Of a stretch of DNA of 5,960 nucleotides, positions 1-5,731 are shown piece after piece. Each line of letters starts with the position of its first letter. Position 1 is the stretch's first letter. The notes below the pieces were generated by a model. That model did no database searches, was not told the origin of the DNA, and worked only from the letters and a program-made list of their open reading frames with translations. Source of the stretch: CAZKUB01 sp964592335 (GTDB lineage Archaea > Thermoplasmatota > E2 > DHVEG-1); NCBI GenBank assembly GCA_964592335.1, contig CAZQEU010000078.1:1-5960 (forward strand), given 5' to 3'. Both the position numbers and the translations under genes were made by a program.

Positions 1-106
1 TATTCTTACAATAATCCCATAGGAATTTTTGAGGAGATACATATCCAAGTTTTTTTGAACATCCTGCTATATAATTTTCCATCATGTGATAATAGCTTTT
101 ATCCAT
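1..106 (-). CDS. N-terminal part of an unidentified protein, cut by window edge
   Basis: Reading the minus strand from an ATG at 106-104, the frame stays open for 35 codons and runs off the window at base 1. The peptide starts MDKSYYHMMENYIAGCSKK and continues with LGYVSPQKFLWDYCKN. Its mixed composition (Trp, Cys, Tyr, Pro, Gly) looks like real protein rather than the Lys/Asn/Ile-rich output of random AT-rich DNA. I do not recognise the family. It lies 65 bases downstream of the acetyltransferase stop on the same strand, so it could be co-transcribed. However, the gap contains an AT-rich stretch that could serve as its own promoter, and there is no clear ribosome-binding site. The Met residues at codons 8 and 9 are alternative starts. 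The rest of the gene lies outside the window. Confidence 0.6.
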   Translation of the reverse strand, partial: MDKSYYHMMENYIAGCSKKLGYVSPQKFLWDYCKN

Positions 107-171
107 ATAAAAATTAATAAATAAATATCATAAAATACTTTTGGTAGGCGAGTTTGAAACTTTTTAGCAAT

Positions 172-648
172 CTATAAAAAATCATTAAATTGATCTTTTG
201 TTAATCTGTAATAAAGCCAGTTTGATAAATGTTTAGCATGATTTTTTTCATAAAAATCAATTCCTAACTTGTTCCAATCAAGTACATGCCATTCTATTCT
301 ACCACATTTTTTTTCATCTGCTTTTTTAACGCAGAAATTAAACAATTTTTGACCGATTCCTTCTTTGCGATATTCTTTTAATATAAATATATCCTCAAGA
401 TATAAAGTCGGCAATGCAAGAAAACTGGAGTAGTTCATAAAATAGATTATATATCCAACATATTTATCATCTATATTTGCAAGATATGCCTCATATTTTG
501 GGTTTTCATAGAGTCCATCTACTTTTAGTCTGTGTTTTGCTCGTCTGTCTGGTGGATCAAGTTTTTCATATTCTGCTAGTTTGTCTATTAGATATAAAAA
601 TTCGTTAAAGTTCTCATGACTGATTTTTTCTATTTTTATTTTAGACAT
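172..648 (-). CDS. GNAT family N-acetyltransferase, spermidine/thialysine acetyltransferase-like
   Basis: A 158-residue single-domain GNAT protein that would transfer an acetyl group from acetyl-CoA to a primary amine. The acetyl-CoA pyrophosphate-binding loop is EYRKEGIGQKL (residues 92-102), containing the R-x-x-G-x-G signature. It is preceded by the beta strand LYLEDIFI (82-89) and followed by GRIEWHVLDWN (116-126) and DFYEK (131-135), where Tyr133 is the usual general-acid position. The LYLED and EWxVLDWN blocks are typical of the SAT1/SAT2-like branch (spermidine/spermine or thialysine acetyltransferases); the true substrate cannot be read from sequence. The turn after FYEK, normally LGA, is NHA here. 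The length fits the family. The start at 648 lacks a convincing ribosome-binding site but follows a TATA-like box at a suitable distance. The gene is divergent from rpl10e. A role in polyamine or general small-amine acetylation is inference. Confidence 0.88.
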   Translation of the reverse strand: MSKIKIEKISHENFNEFLYLIDKLAEYEKLDPPDRRAKHRLKVDGLYENPKYEAYLANIDDKYVGYIIYFMNYSSFLALPTLYLEDIFILKEYRKEGIGQKLFNFCVKKADEKKCGRIEWHVLDWNKLGIDFYEKNHAKHLSNWLYYRLTKDQFNDFL

Positions 649-681
649 TTTAAATGCTAAAAACTGTTTATAATTAAAAAA

Positions 682-695
682 TATTTATATTTATA
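682..695 (-). promoter_or_regulatory. Probable TATA box for the acetyltransferase gene
   Basis: Read on the minus strand this is TATAAATATAAATA. It lies about 35-47 bases upstream of the ATG at 648, so transcription would begin near 660 with a short leader of about 12 bases. The whole 649-765 region is AT-rich, so the exact box is uncertain. The plus-strand reading of the same stretch is also TATA-like and might serve rpl10e. Confidence 0.4.
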
Positions 696-707
696 CAGTA
701 AAAAACA

Positions 708-716
708 TTATAAATA
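708..716 (+). promoter_or_regulatory. Probable TATA box for rpl10e
   Basis: TTATAAATA preceded by an A-rich stretch (AAAAAC), in the manner of an archaeal BRE/TATA element. Initiation about 25 bases downstream would fall near 738-742, leaving a leader of roughly 25 bases that contains the ribosome-binding site at 756-759. Confidence 0.45.
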
Positions 717-755
717 GTAAGTTTATTTCGCTTTTCTTACCAATACAAGAATTAT

Positions 756-759
756 GGTG
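756..759 (+). promoter_or_regulatory. Ribosome-binding site of rpl10e (GGTG)
   Basis: GGTG lies six bases before the ATG at 766 and is complementary to the CACC part of the archaeal 16S rRNA 3' end. This supports the chosen start, which also gives the conserved L10e N-terminus. Confidence 0.55.
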
Positions 760-765
760 TAAAGT

Positions 766-1266
766 ATGGCACGAAAACCAGGTAGTATGTACAGATATGT
801 CAGAGGACAGCCCTCCACTCGTAAAGAATATACAGGTGGAATTCCAAACCCACGTATAACACAGTTTGTACTAGGAAACAGAACAGATGATTTTCCTGTA
901 GAGCTTTCACTTTTTCCACTAGAGAGATGTCACATAAGACACAATGCTCTTGAAGCAGCACGTATAACTGTAAATCGTACAATGGAGAAAAAAGTCGGTC
1001 CACAAAATTACAGACTAAGAATTAGAGTTTATCCACATGTGATCATAAGAGAAAACAAACAGGCTACAGGTGCTGGTGCAGATCGTGTTAGTCAAGGAAT
1101 GCGTTCATCATATGGAAAAAATGTTGGAACCGCTGCAGAAGTACAAGCAAATCAAAAGATAATTACGATTGAAACAAACGAACAATTTATTCAACAATCA
1201 AAATCAGCTTTAAGAAAAGGAGGTATGAAAATACCTTCACCCTGCCGAGTAAGTATTGACGACTAA
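766..1266 (+). CDS. rpl10e: 50S ribosomal protein L10e (uL16 family)
   Basis: A 166-residue protein of the archaeal/eukaryotic L10e family, the counterpart of bacterial uL16. It sits in the large subunit near the peptidyl-transferase centre and the A-site tRNA. The N-terminus MARKPGSMYRYVRGQPSTRK is the family hallmark, followed by EYTGGIPNPRITQFVLGN (residues 21-38). The basic core PLERCHIRHNALEAARITVN (51-70) and the segment NYRLRIRVYPHVIIREN (81-97) follow. The loop GAGADRVSQGMRSSYGK (102-118) corresponds to the conserved internal loop that reaches toward the active site. Length is normal for archaeal L10e, with no truncation. The start is fixed by the conserved N-terminus and the GGTG site. 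The gene stands alone rather than in a ribosomal operon, divergent from the acetyltransferase and convergent with the M50 protease gene, whose stop is 21 bases away. Confidence 0.98.
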   Translation: MARKPGSMYRYVRGQPSTRKEYTGGIPNPRITQFVLGNRTDDFPVELSLFPLERCHIRHNALEAARITVNRTMEKKVGPQNYRLRIRVYPHVIIRENKQATGAGADRVSQGMRSSYGKNVGTAAEVQANQKIITIETNEQFIQQSKSALRKGGMKIPSPCRVSIDD

Positions 1267-1278
1267 CTTATATACTAC

Positions 1279-1287
1279 TATTTTTTC
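1279..1287 (+). terminator. T-tract terminator candidate after rpl10e
   Basis: The 21-base gap between the two convergent stop codons ends in a run of six Ts (1281-1286) just after TACTACTA. Archaeal RNA polymerase commonly terminates at such U-tracts without a hairpin. No stable stem-loop is visible here. Transcripts from both sides could overlap at their 3' ends. Confidence 0.35.
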
Positions 1288-2658
1288 TTATATATATTTT
1301 AGAAAAAACTGTGAAACTATTGCAAATAGAATAATTAAAGATGTAATTAAAACAACATTTTTTGATATTTTCTCTACTTTTTTCTCACTTATATTCTTAG
1401 ATATTTTTTTCAAAAATAACGAAAAGGCATCCTTTAACAAATAACCTCCATCAAGAGGAAGCATTGGTAGAACATTGAACAAGCCAAGTAAAAGATTTAA
1501 CCAAAATATCCAAAATAGTATTGTAAAAACTATCCAAAACATATCTGGAGGAATAGCGCTCAATGGGCCTTGGATCTCATATGCATTAGTAAAAGGCTCT
1601 GCAATTGGATCATATCCATAAAAATAGTTCGATAAAGGCAACATTAACAAAAATAAAAAACTAATTGGAAAATCATTTGCAAAAGGGTTTTTTAAATAAT
1701 CAAAAAAATAAGTATAAAAGTTAATATTATAACCTAGAAAACTCTGATTTTTATATGACTCATTTGAAGTATCATATCTATATCTAGATGTTAACTCGAC
1801 TTGTTTATCTATGTAATCTCCTTTCTTGAAATATGTAATATTTATTGTCTGATTCGGATAGGTTTTATCCATGGCTTCTAAGTATTTATACAAATCTGTT
1901 ACTCTCGTATCATTAACGCTTGTTATAACACAGCCAGCTGATAATCCAATTTCTTCTGCAGGTGAATCTTCCAAATCCAAAGTATATAATACATCAACAC
2001 CTTCAACATGTGATACCGCAGGCATAAAAACAAATGTCAGAATTAAAATTATAATCATAGCCACGGTAAAATTAGATAATGGACCTGCTACAAAAACTCT
2101 CATTCTTTTGATGGGTTCTGCTTTTTTTAATTCTTCATCATCAGGCTCACAAAAAGCTCCCACCGGCAATATCATAAGTAATAAACCTAAAGATTTAACC
2201 TTGATTTTACCTACAATGGCTAATATCCCATGTGAAAATTCATGTACTATTACAGCCACGATAAACGCTATAATGAAATAGCCAAGAATTCCAATTGGTA
2301 ATGCAGGGTTTAAAACGGGATATACAAGTGCGACTTGAGGACCTGGAGCAGTTGCTTTTTGTTCAGGAGTTGCAGTTAAAATAAATGAAAGATTAATGTA
2401 AACTAGGAATATCGAAAATATTATCATTATAGAAATACAAATTATGATACCCCACGTACCAAATCCTTTCCAGAATCGTTTATGACTTGCTAGTCTTTTA
2501 AGAAAATTTATTCCTTTTTTTGTTCTAATCATTAATATAGGTCCTGCTAGAGAGGCATTATATTTTTTTAGTACTCCTTTTATTTTTAGAACATACAATA
2601 TAGTAAAATAACTAATAAGAATCGCAGCGAAAATCAATAAACCTTCTAAAATTGTCAT
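1288..2658 (-). CDS. M50 family intramembrane metalloprotease (site-2 protease type) with PDZ domain
   Basis: A 456-residue multi-pass membrane protein. The zinc-binding HExxH motif is HEFSH at residues 139-143, inside a hydrophobic helix (about 121-147). The second metal-ligand motif, NVLPMLPLDGG (395-405), supplies Asp403 at the start of a later helix. Together these define the S2P/M50 family, which cleaves membrane-embedded substrates in regulated intramembrane proteolysis. Other hydrophobic segments lie at about 4-24, 69-93, 155-168, 198-214, 330-343, 372-394 and 435-452. Between the two active-site motifs is a non-membrane region of about 217-290 with PDZ character (SPAEEIGLSAGCVITSVND, 232-250), probably gating substrate entry. 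No CBS domains are present. The length fits archaeal PDZ-containing members. It is the last gene of a probable operon, 54 bases after the MptE-like gene. Upstream of the ATG, GTGTGGTAAGCT gives only a weak ribosome-binding site. The substrate is unknown. Confidence 0.94.
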   Translation of the reverse strand: MTILEGLLIFAAILISYFTILYVLKIKGVLKKYNASLAGPILMIRTKKGINFLKRLASHKRFWKGFGTWGIIICISIMIIFSIFLVYINLSFILTATPEQKATAPGPQVALVYPVLNPALPIGILGYFIIAFIVAVIVHEFSHGILAIVGKIKVKSLGLLLMILPVGAFCEPDDEELKKAEPIKRMRVFVAGPLSNFTVAMIIILILTFVFMPAVSHVEGVDVLYTLDLEDSPAEEIGLSAGCVITSVNDTRVTDLYKYLEAMDKTYPNQTINITYFKKGDYIDKQVELTSRYRYDTSNESYKNQSFLGYNINFYTYFFDYLKNPFANDFPISFLFLLMLPLSNYFYGYDPIAEPFTNAYEIQGPLSAIPPDMFWIVFTILFWIFWLNLLLGLFNVLPMLPLDGGYLLKDAFSLFLKKISKNISEKKVEKISKNVVLITSLIILFAIVSQFFLKYI

Positions 2659-2712
2659 AGCTTACCACACTGCAATATTTCTTTGTTTATTAAATTTCCT
2701 GGAAAAACAAGT

Positions 2713-3408
2713 TTATAAAAAAATTATATTTTTATTTTGCTTTATAGCTTCCTTTATAAGTTTTTCAGACCATTTGAGTTTTTTAATTTTATTTTTTACA
2801 TCTTTTTTTTCTGGAAATGAGTATTTTCCTATTCCTTGATTAAAATCAAATCCTATTAAAAAGATTTTTTTTGCTTTGAAATAGTCTGCAAGAAAAACTG
2901 CTCTGTCTCCATCTGTAAATCCTCCAAAATTATACAGATTTTTAAAATCAGAGGGATCAATCTGAGTTGTTCCAATTATGTTTCCTTGGAAATTTTTTAC
3001 ATGTTTTTTTAAAGACTCTATGTTGTCACCATGCGCATGTATTAAAATGATACCACCATTAAAGTTAACATCTATCTGATCAAGTATATATCCATCTAAA
3101 TCTGAGACTATAATATCTGGTTTAATACCTGCTTTAATCAGTGCAGATGTTGCACCATCAGCTGTTATTTTGATACTATCGTTGATTTTTTCTTTGTATT
3201 TAATGATGGATTTTTCTAGAGATGGGGCTGCACCAAAAACAATTACTTCTTTGTTTTTTATTAAGTTTTCAAGTGTTTTTAAATCAGGTTTTTTTTTGTT
3301 TTCTAAAAGTGAATCTAACATTAATGATGCGTCTTTATCTTTTTCAAAATTAAGATTTAGTTCATTTTTTATTTGTTCATAGAAAGGTTTCCAATCGCTA
3401 TATCGCAT
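2713..3408 (-). CDS. mptE: 6-hydroxymethyl-7,8-dihydropterin pyrophosphokinase, MptE-like (DUF115)
   Basis: A 231-residue cytosolic protein of the archaeal MptE/DUF115 family. It would use ATP to make 6-hydroxymethyl-7,8-dihydropterin diphosphate, releasing AMP, for tetrahydromethanopterin (or folate) synthesis; it is unrelated to bacterial FolK. Visible family blocks are VFGAAPSL (57-64, nucleotide-binding turn), TADGATSAL (82-90), KPDIIVSDLDG (96-106) with Asp103 and Asp105 as likely metal ligands, IHAHGDN (123-129), GTTQ (146-149), NFGGFTDGDRA (160-170) and LIGFDF (184-189). The length is typical and no key block is missing. The start at 3408 lies 18 bases after the DUF373 stop and is preceded by AAGGA. 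Assignment to the family is firm; the exact reaction is taken from characterised archaeal MptE and fits a methanogen. The protein sits between two membrane-protein genes, which is odd for a cofactor enzyme. Confidence 0.9.
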   Translation of the reverse strand: MRYSDWKPFYEQIKNELNLNFEKDKDASLMLDSLLENKKKPDLKTLENLIKNKEVIVFGAAPSLEKSIIKYKEKINDSIKITADGATSALIKAGIKPDIIVSDLDGYILDQIDVNFNGGIILIHAHGDNIESLKKHVKNFQGNIIGTTQIDPSDFKNLYNFGGFTDGDRAVFLADYFKAKKIFLIGFDFNQGIGKYSFPEKKDVKNKIKKLKWSEKLIKEAIKQNKNIIFL

Positions 3409-3417
3409 TTTTAAAAA

Positions 3418-3422
3418 TCCTT
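3418..3422 (-). promoter_or_regulatory. Weak ribosome-binding site before mptE (AAGGA)
   Basis: Read on the minus strand this is AAGGA, nine bases before the ATG at 3408 and inside the 18-base gap after the DUF373 stop. Such close spacing supports co-transcription of the two genes. Confidence 0.35.
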
Positions 3423-3426
3423 CTTT

Positions 3427-4560
3427 TTAGTTTTTTTCTGCGATTTTTCCTTTGTTTTTTTCAAAGTCTTGTTCTTGATTGTTTTCTTTTTTGAAATGAT
3501 GTATTAGTGCGCCTATTAAAGCTATTGTTATTCCTATGAATATTAAAAAAATAAAATTGCCTGTGAATACATCGTAACTTATTTCTGCAGGCATATTAGC
3601 TACTGCTCCTTTTATAGCATTTAGGATTGCATAAGATATAAAGGCGGATGCAAGTAATGAGAAGGGCATCATCTGATATGATAGTGGGACTTTTTTGTCT
3701 TTGACATAAACATCAACTGAACGGCCAAATGTCACCAGCAAGCCTGAGATGACTATGCCGGGTATCATGTATAATATAAATTCCAGTATGGGAACTGCCC
3801 AGAAACGTATTGTATTGTCTTCAGCGTTGTAAGCCGCGGTATATGCATATATTCCAAATGCGATTAGTATTACCATGCTAATTATATATGTGTAAATTGA
3901 TAGTTTTCCTGTGAGAAAACCTGATTTTATGTCTTCCCACATCATAGCTATGTTTTTTTCCCATTTGAATACTCTTATCAGTAAAAATACGCCTAGTGTT
4001 AATATTATTGCACCTGATCCGCTGCTTGACATTCCTATTATTGCAAAAAATGCCCATACGATTAATACTAGTGATATTGGTAGTACAAATTGTTTTAGTA
4101 CTTTTTCGTCTTCAAGTATTTTCATCACGCGGTAGTATGTATCTTCAAGTTCTCTGCTTTGTTTTACTGATACTCTGTTTATTGATGTTATTTTTATTCT
4201 TGATTGAATTATAGGCAGGATGTGTTCATCTTCTGCTCCATCTGATATGAGTATTACGTCTTGTACACCTGTTTTTTCTATTACTGTTTCTAGTTGTTTT
4301 GCTAGTATTTCATCTGATTTAAATCCTACACTTATATTTCCTGTTAGTGTTGCTATTTCTACTTGTTTGTTTTCTTTTTTCAGTTGATTGTATATTGATA
4401 TTGCGTAAAAAATTGCGTTTAAATCCGAATCTTCTGGATCAGTTTCACCTAATTTGTTTGCTGCTTCCAGGTTTGCAGCGTATCCTATAATCGGTCCTTT
4501 TACTTTGGCTTTCCTCCCAAAATCATCGTCTCGATCCACGTTTAAAACTAGTGTTTTCAT
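3427..4560 (-). CDS. DUF373 family archaeal membrane protein of unknown function
   Basis: A 377-residue protein with a soluble N-terminal domain and a membrane C-terminal domain. The first half has the DUF373 blocks: MKTLVLNVDRDDDFGRKAKV (1-20), KLGETDPEDSDLNAIFYAI (36-54), TGNISVGFKSDEIL (73-86) and ILISDGAEDEHILPIIQSR (103-121). The alternating hydrophobic strands and Asp/Glu clusters suggest a Rossmann-like fold that may bind metal or nucleotide, but this is inference. Hydrophobic segments follow at about 157-176, 181-196, 222-243, 254-278, 300-313 and 333-353, then a charged Lys/Glu tail. The frame is open upstream to an ATG at 4650, but I place the start at 4560. The family begins at MKTLV, the 30 extra residues have no family character, and a TATA box lies within that stretch. 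It is the first gene of the probable DUF373-mptE-M50 operon. Widely conserved in archaea; no function is known to me. Confidence 0.9.
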   Translation of the reverse strand: MKTLVLNVDRDDDFGRKAKVKGPIIGYAANLEAANKLGETDPEDSDLNAIFYAISIYNQLKKENKQVEIATLTGNISVGFKSDEILAKQLETVIEKTGVQDVILISDGAEDEHILPIIQSRIKITSINRVSVKQSRELEDTYYRVMKILEDEKVLKQFVLPISLVLIVWAFFAIIGMSSSGSGAIILTLGVFLLIRVFKWEKNIAMMWEDIKSGFLTGKLSIYTYIISMVILIAFGIYAYTAAYNAEDNTIRFWAVPILEFILYMIPGIVISGLLVTFGRSVDVYVKDKKVPLSYQMMPFSLLASAFISYAILNAIKGAVANMPAEISYDVFTGNFIFLIFIGITIALIGALIHHFKKENNQEQDFEKNKGKIAEKN

Positions 4561-4590
4561 ATCTCTTACAAAAAATTGTATTATTTGTTT

Positions 4591-4600
4591 ACTATATAAG
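4591..4600 (-). promoter_or_regulatory. Probable TATA box of the DUF373-mptE-M50 operon
   Basis: The minus strand reads CTTATATAGT, centred about 36 bases upstream of the ATG at 4560. Initiation about 25 bases downstream would leave a leader of about 10 bases carrying GTAAGAGAT. This is the main positional argument for starting DUF373 at 4560 rather than 4650. A second, weaker minus-strand TATA-like stretch (ATATAAAA) lies near 4664-4671. Confidence 0.45.
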
Positions 4601-4711
4601 AATGTTACCTCATTTTTGTCGTTGATTTGAAAAAATTTCAAATAAACCACAATTTACAGTAAGTTTTATATGGTATTAATTACAAAGTATAACATGAGGG
4701 GACAGTGACAA

Positions 4712-4818
4712 ATGAGCTATGAAGACAAACTACTTAAAATAAGATGCTTCGTAAAAAAATGGAACGTAGCATAAAAAAAGAAAAAATAAACCTAAGATTT
4801 TTAAAATTAGTTTTTTAG
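4712..4818 (+). pseudogene. Possible small basic protein gene interrupted by a -1 frameshift
   Basis: An ATG at 4712 opens MSYEDKLLKIRCFVKKWNVA and stops at 4774. A second ATG at 4744, in the -1 frame, opens MLRKKMERSIKKEKINLRFL plus KLVF and stops at 4818. Joining them after codon 11, by reading base 4744 twice, gives one 35-residue highly basic peptide in which ...KLLKIR runs straight into MLRKKMER. It is preceded by a plus-strand TATA-like box at 4664-4673 and by GTGA three bases before the ATG, which is rather close for a ribosome-binding site. It could be a decayed small gene, two overlapping tiny genes, a base-calling error in a real gene, or chance. I recognise no family. Confidence 0.3.
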
Positions 4819-4825
4819 AACTAAC

Positions 4826-4832
4826 TATATTT
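4826..4832 (+). promoter_or_regulatory. Tentative TATA box for alaX
   Basis: TATATTT lies about 46 bases upstream of the alaX ATG, so initiation near 4855 would give a leader of about 20 bases. The surrounding sequence is AT-rich, and the call rests on spacing only. Confidence 0.25.
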
Positions 4833-4877
4833 CTAGCAGTAAATTTCAATAATAAAAGACACATTTCAATTTATCAT

Positions 4878-5600
4878 ATGACCGAAATACTATACATGAA
4901 AAACATCGAAGCAAACTACATAAAAGAATTCGATGCAACTGTTACAAAAAACAAAAAAGATTATATTTCTCTAGATAAAACAGCATTTTATCCTTTAGGC
5001 GGTGGACAACCAAGCGATACTGGCCATATGGTCTGGGGAGAAAAACAAGTAAAAGTCAAAGAAGTAATTAAAAAAGGAAATACAGTAAAACATATCCTGG
5101 AAGGTGAAAAACCATCAGCTGGAACAAAAATACATGCTTATATCGACTGGAGCAAAAGGTATGATCATATGAAAATGCATACAGCACAACACATTTTATC
5201 TGGAATAATATTTGATAAGTATAATGCAAGGACTGTTGGAAACCAGATATATGCTGATTACTCACGTGTAGATTTTCATCCTGTAAAATTTTCAGATGAA
5301 GATCTTAAAGATATCGTTACAAAATTTAATGAAATCGTCTCAAAGAATCTACCTGTAAAAATCTATGAAGAAGAAAGAGCAAGTCTTGAAAAAAGAGTAG
5401 ATTCTCAGAGGTCAAATCTTGATCTATTACCAAAATTCATATCAAAACTGAGAATCGTTGAAATAAAAGATTTTGATATTTGTCCTTGTGCCGGAACTCA
5501 TGTGAAAAACACAAGTGAAATACCTAATATAGATAAAATAAAAAGAGACACAAAAGGAAAAGATAAAGATAGAATTATCTACTCATTAAAAGACAGGTAG
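4878..5600 (+). CDS. alaX: Alanyl-tRNA editing protein AlaX-M
   Basis: A 240-residue stand-alone homologue of the alanyl-tRNA synthetase editing domain. It hydrolyses mischarged Ser-tRNA(Ala) (and in some members Gly-tRNA(Ala)), acting in trans in the cytosol to protect translation fidelity. The N-terminal beta-barrel-like region ends in the glycine-rich motif LGGGQPSDTG (40-49), which marks the AlaX-M rather than the shorter AlaX-S class. The zinc site is complete: His101 and His105 in HTAQHILSG, and Cys204 and His208 in CPCAGTHV (202-209). Length fits AlaX-M; the C-terminal extension of the long AlaX-L class is absent. The start at 4878 gives the expected N-terminus ahead of the EFDATV strand; the Met at residue 7 is a less likely alternative. 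There is no ribosome-binding site before the ATG (CAATTTATCAT), so initiation may be leaderless or weak. The gene appears to be transcribed alone, 131 bases before the next gene. Confidence 0.95.
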   Translation: MTEILYMKNIEANYIKEFDATVTKNKKDYISLDKTAFYPLGGGQPSDTGHMVWGEKQVKVKEVIKKGNTVKHILEGEKPSAGTKIHAYIDWSKRYDHMKMHTAQHILSGIIFDKYNARTVGNQIYADYSRVDFHPVKFSDEDLKDIVTKFNEIVSKNLPVKIYEEERASLEKRVDSQRSNLDLLPKFISKLRIVEIKDFDICPCAGTHVKNTSEIPNIDKIKRDTKGKDKDRIIYSLKDR

Positions 5601-5637
5601 CTTATAATTTAAAAAAACCCACTATTTATGATATATG

Positions 5638-5662
5638 TAATATTTTATTTTTATATTTTTAT
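5638..5662 (+). terminator. T-rich terminator candidate after alaX
   Basis: Starting 38 bases after the alaX stop, several runs of four or five Ts separated by single or few As occur in succession. This resembles archaeal U-tract termination. No hairpin is evident. Confidence 0.35.
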
Positions 5663-5689
5663 TAATACTTTCAATGATCTGTAGATGAT

Positions 5690-5698
5690 ATTTATATA
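5690..5698 (+). promoter_or_regulatory. TATA box for the small zinc-ribbon gene
   Basis: ATTTATATA is a near-consensus archaeal TATA box about 34-42 bases before the ATG at 5732. Initiation would fall near 5720, just ahead of the GTGAT ribosome-binding site. It lies inside the first copy of a 12-base direct repeat (5686-5697). Confidence 0.5.
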
Positions 5699-5720
5699 TC
5701 TAGAAAAACTTAACTTTTTA

Positions 5721-5725
5721 GTGAT
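5721..5725 (+). promoter_or_regulatory. Ribosome-binding site of the zinc-ribbon gene (GTGAT)
   Basis: GTGAT matches the GGTGATC segment complementary to the archaeal 16S rRNA 3' end and ends six bases before the ATG at 5732. It supports translation of this short frame. Confidence 0.5.
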
Positions 5726-5731
5726 ATTTAT

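Larger units (their letters stand above)
4561..4877. other. 317-base divergent intergenic region between DUF373 and alaX
   Basis: This stretch has no confidently assigned gene. It contains the promoter of the leftward DUF373 operon (about 4591-4600), a plus-strand TATA-like sequence TTTTATATGG (4664-4673), a four-codon minigene ATG AGG GGA CAG TGA (4694-4708), the small frameshifted open frame at 4712-4818, and a weak six-base inverted repeat TTAGTT/AACTAA (4807-4812 and 4819-4824). Its last 60 bases are AT-rich and probably carry the alaX promoter. Confidence 0.5.

Noticed and set aside
141..172. GTAGGCGAGTTTGAAAC-like sequence reminiscent of a CRISPR repeat end or, on the other strand, of a tRNA T-loop (TTTCAAAC...CCA)
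   Set aside because: It occurs only once, so there is no array, and the flanking bases do not form a T-stem or acceptor stem.
800..1003. Minus-strand frame of 67 codons inside rpl10e
   Set aside because: Shadow of the highly conserved L10e coding sequence.
1256..1444. Plus-strand frame of 62 codons overlapping the end of rpl10e and the M50 gene
   Set aside because: It lies antisense to the conserved C-terminus of the M50 protease, is dominated by Phe/Ile/Lys, and has no family features.
1871..2281. Plus-strand frame of 136 codons
   Set aside because: Antisense shadow of the protease; it covers the HEFSH and PDZ coding region, whose conserved motifs lie on the minus strand.
3911..4214. Two overlapping plus-strand frames of about 70 codons
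   Set aside because: Both are antisense to the DUF373 gene and have the low-complexity hydrophobic make-up expected opposite membrane segments.
4807..4824. Inverted repeat TTAGTT/AACTAA as a hairpin terminator
   Set aside because: Six mostly A-T pairs with a six-base loop are too weak to call, and the T-run lies inside the loop rather than after the stem.
5068..5265. Minus-strand frame of 65 codons inside alaX
   Set aside because: Shadow of the AlaX zinc-site region; no promoter or family features.
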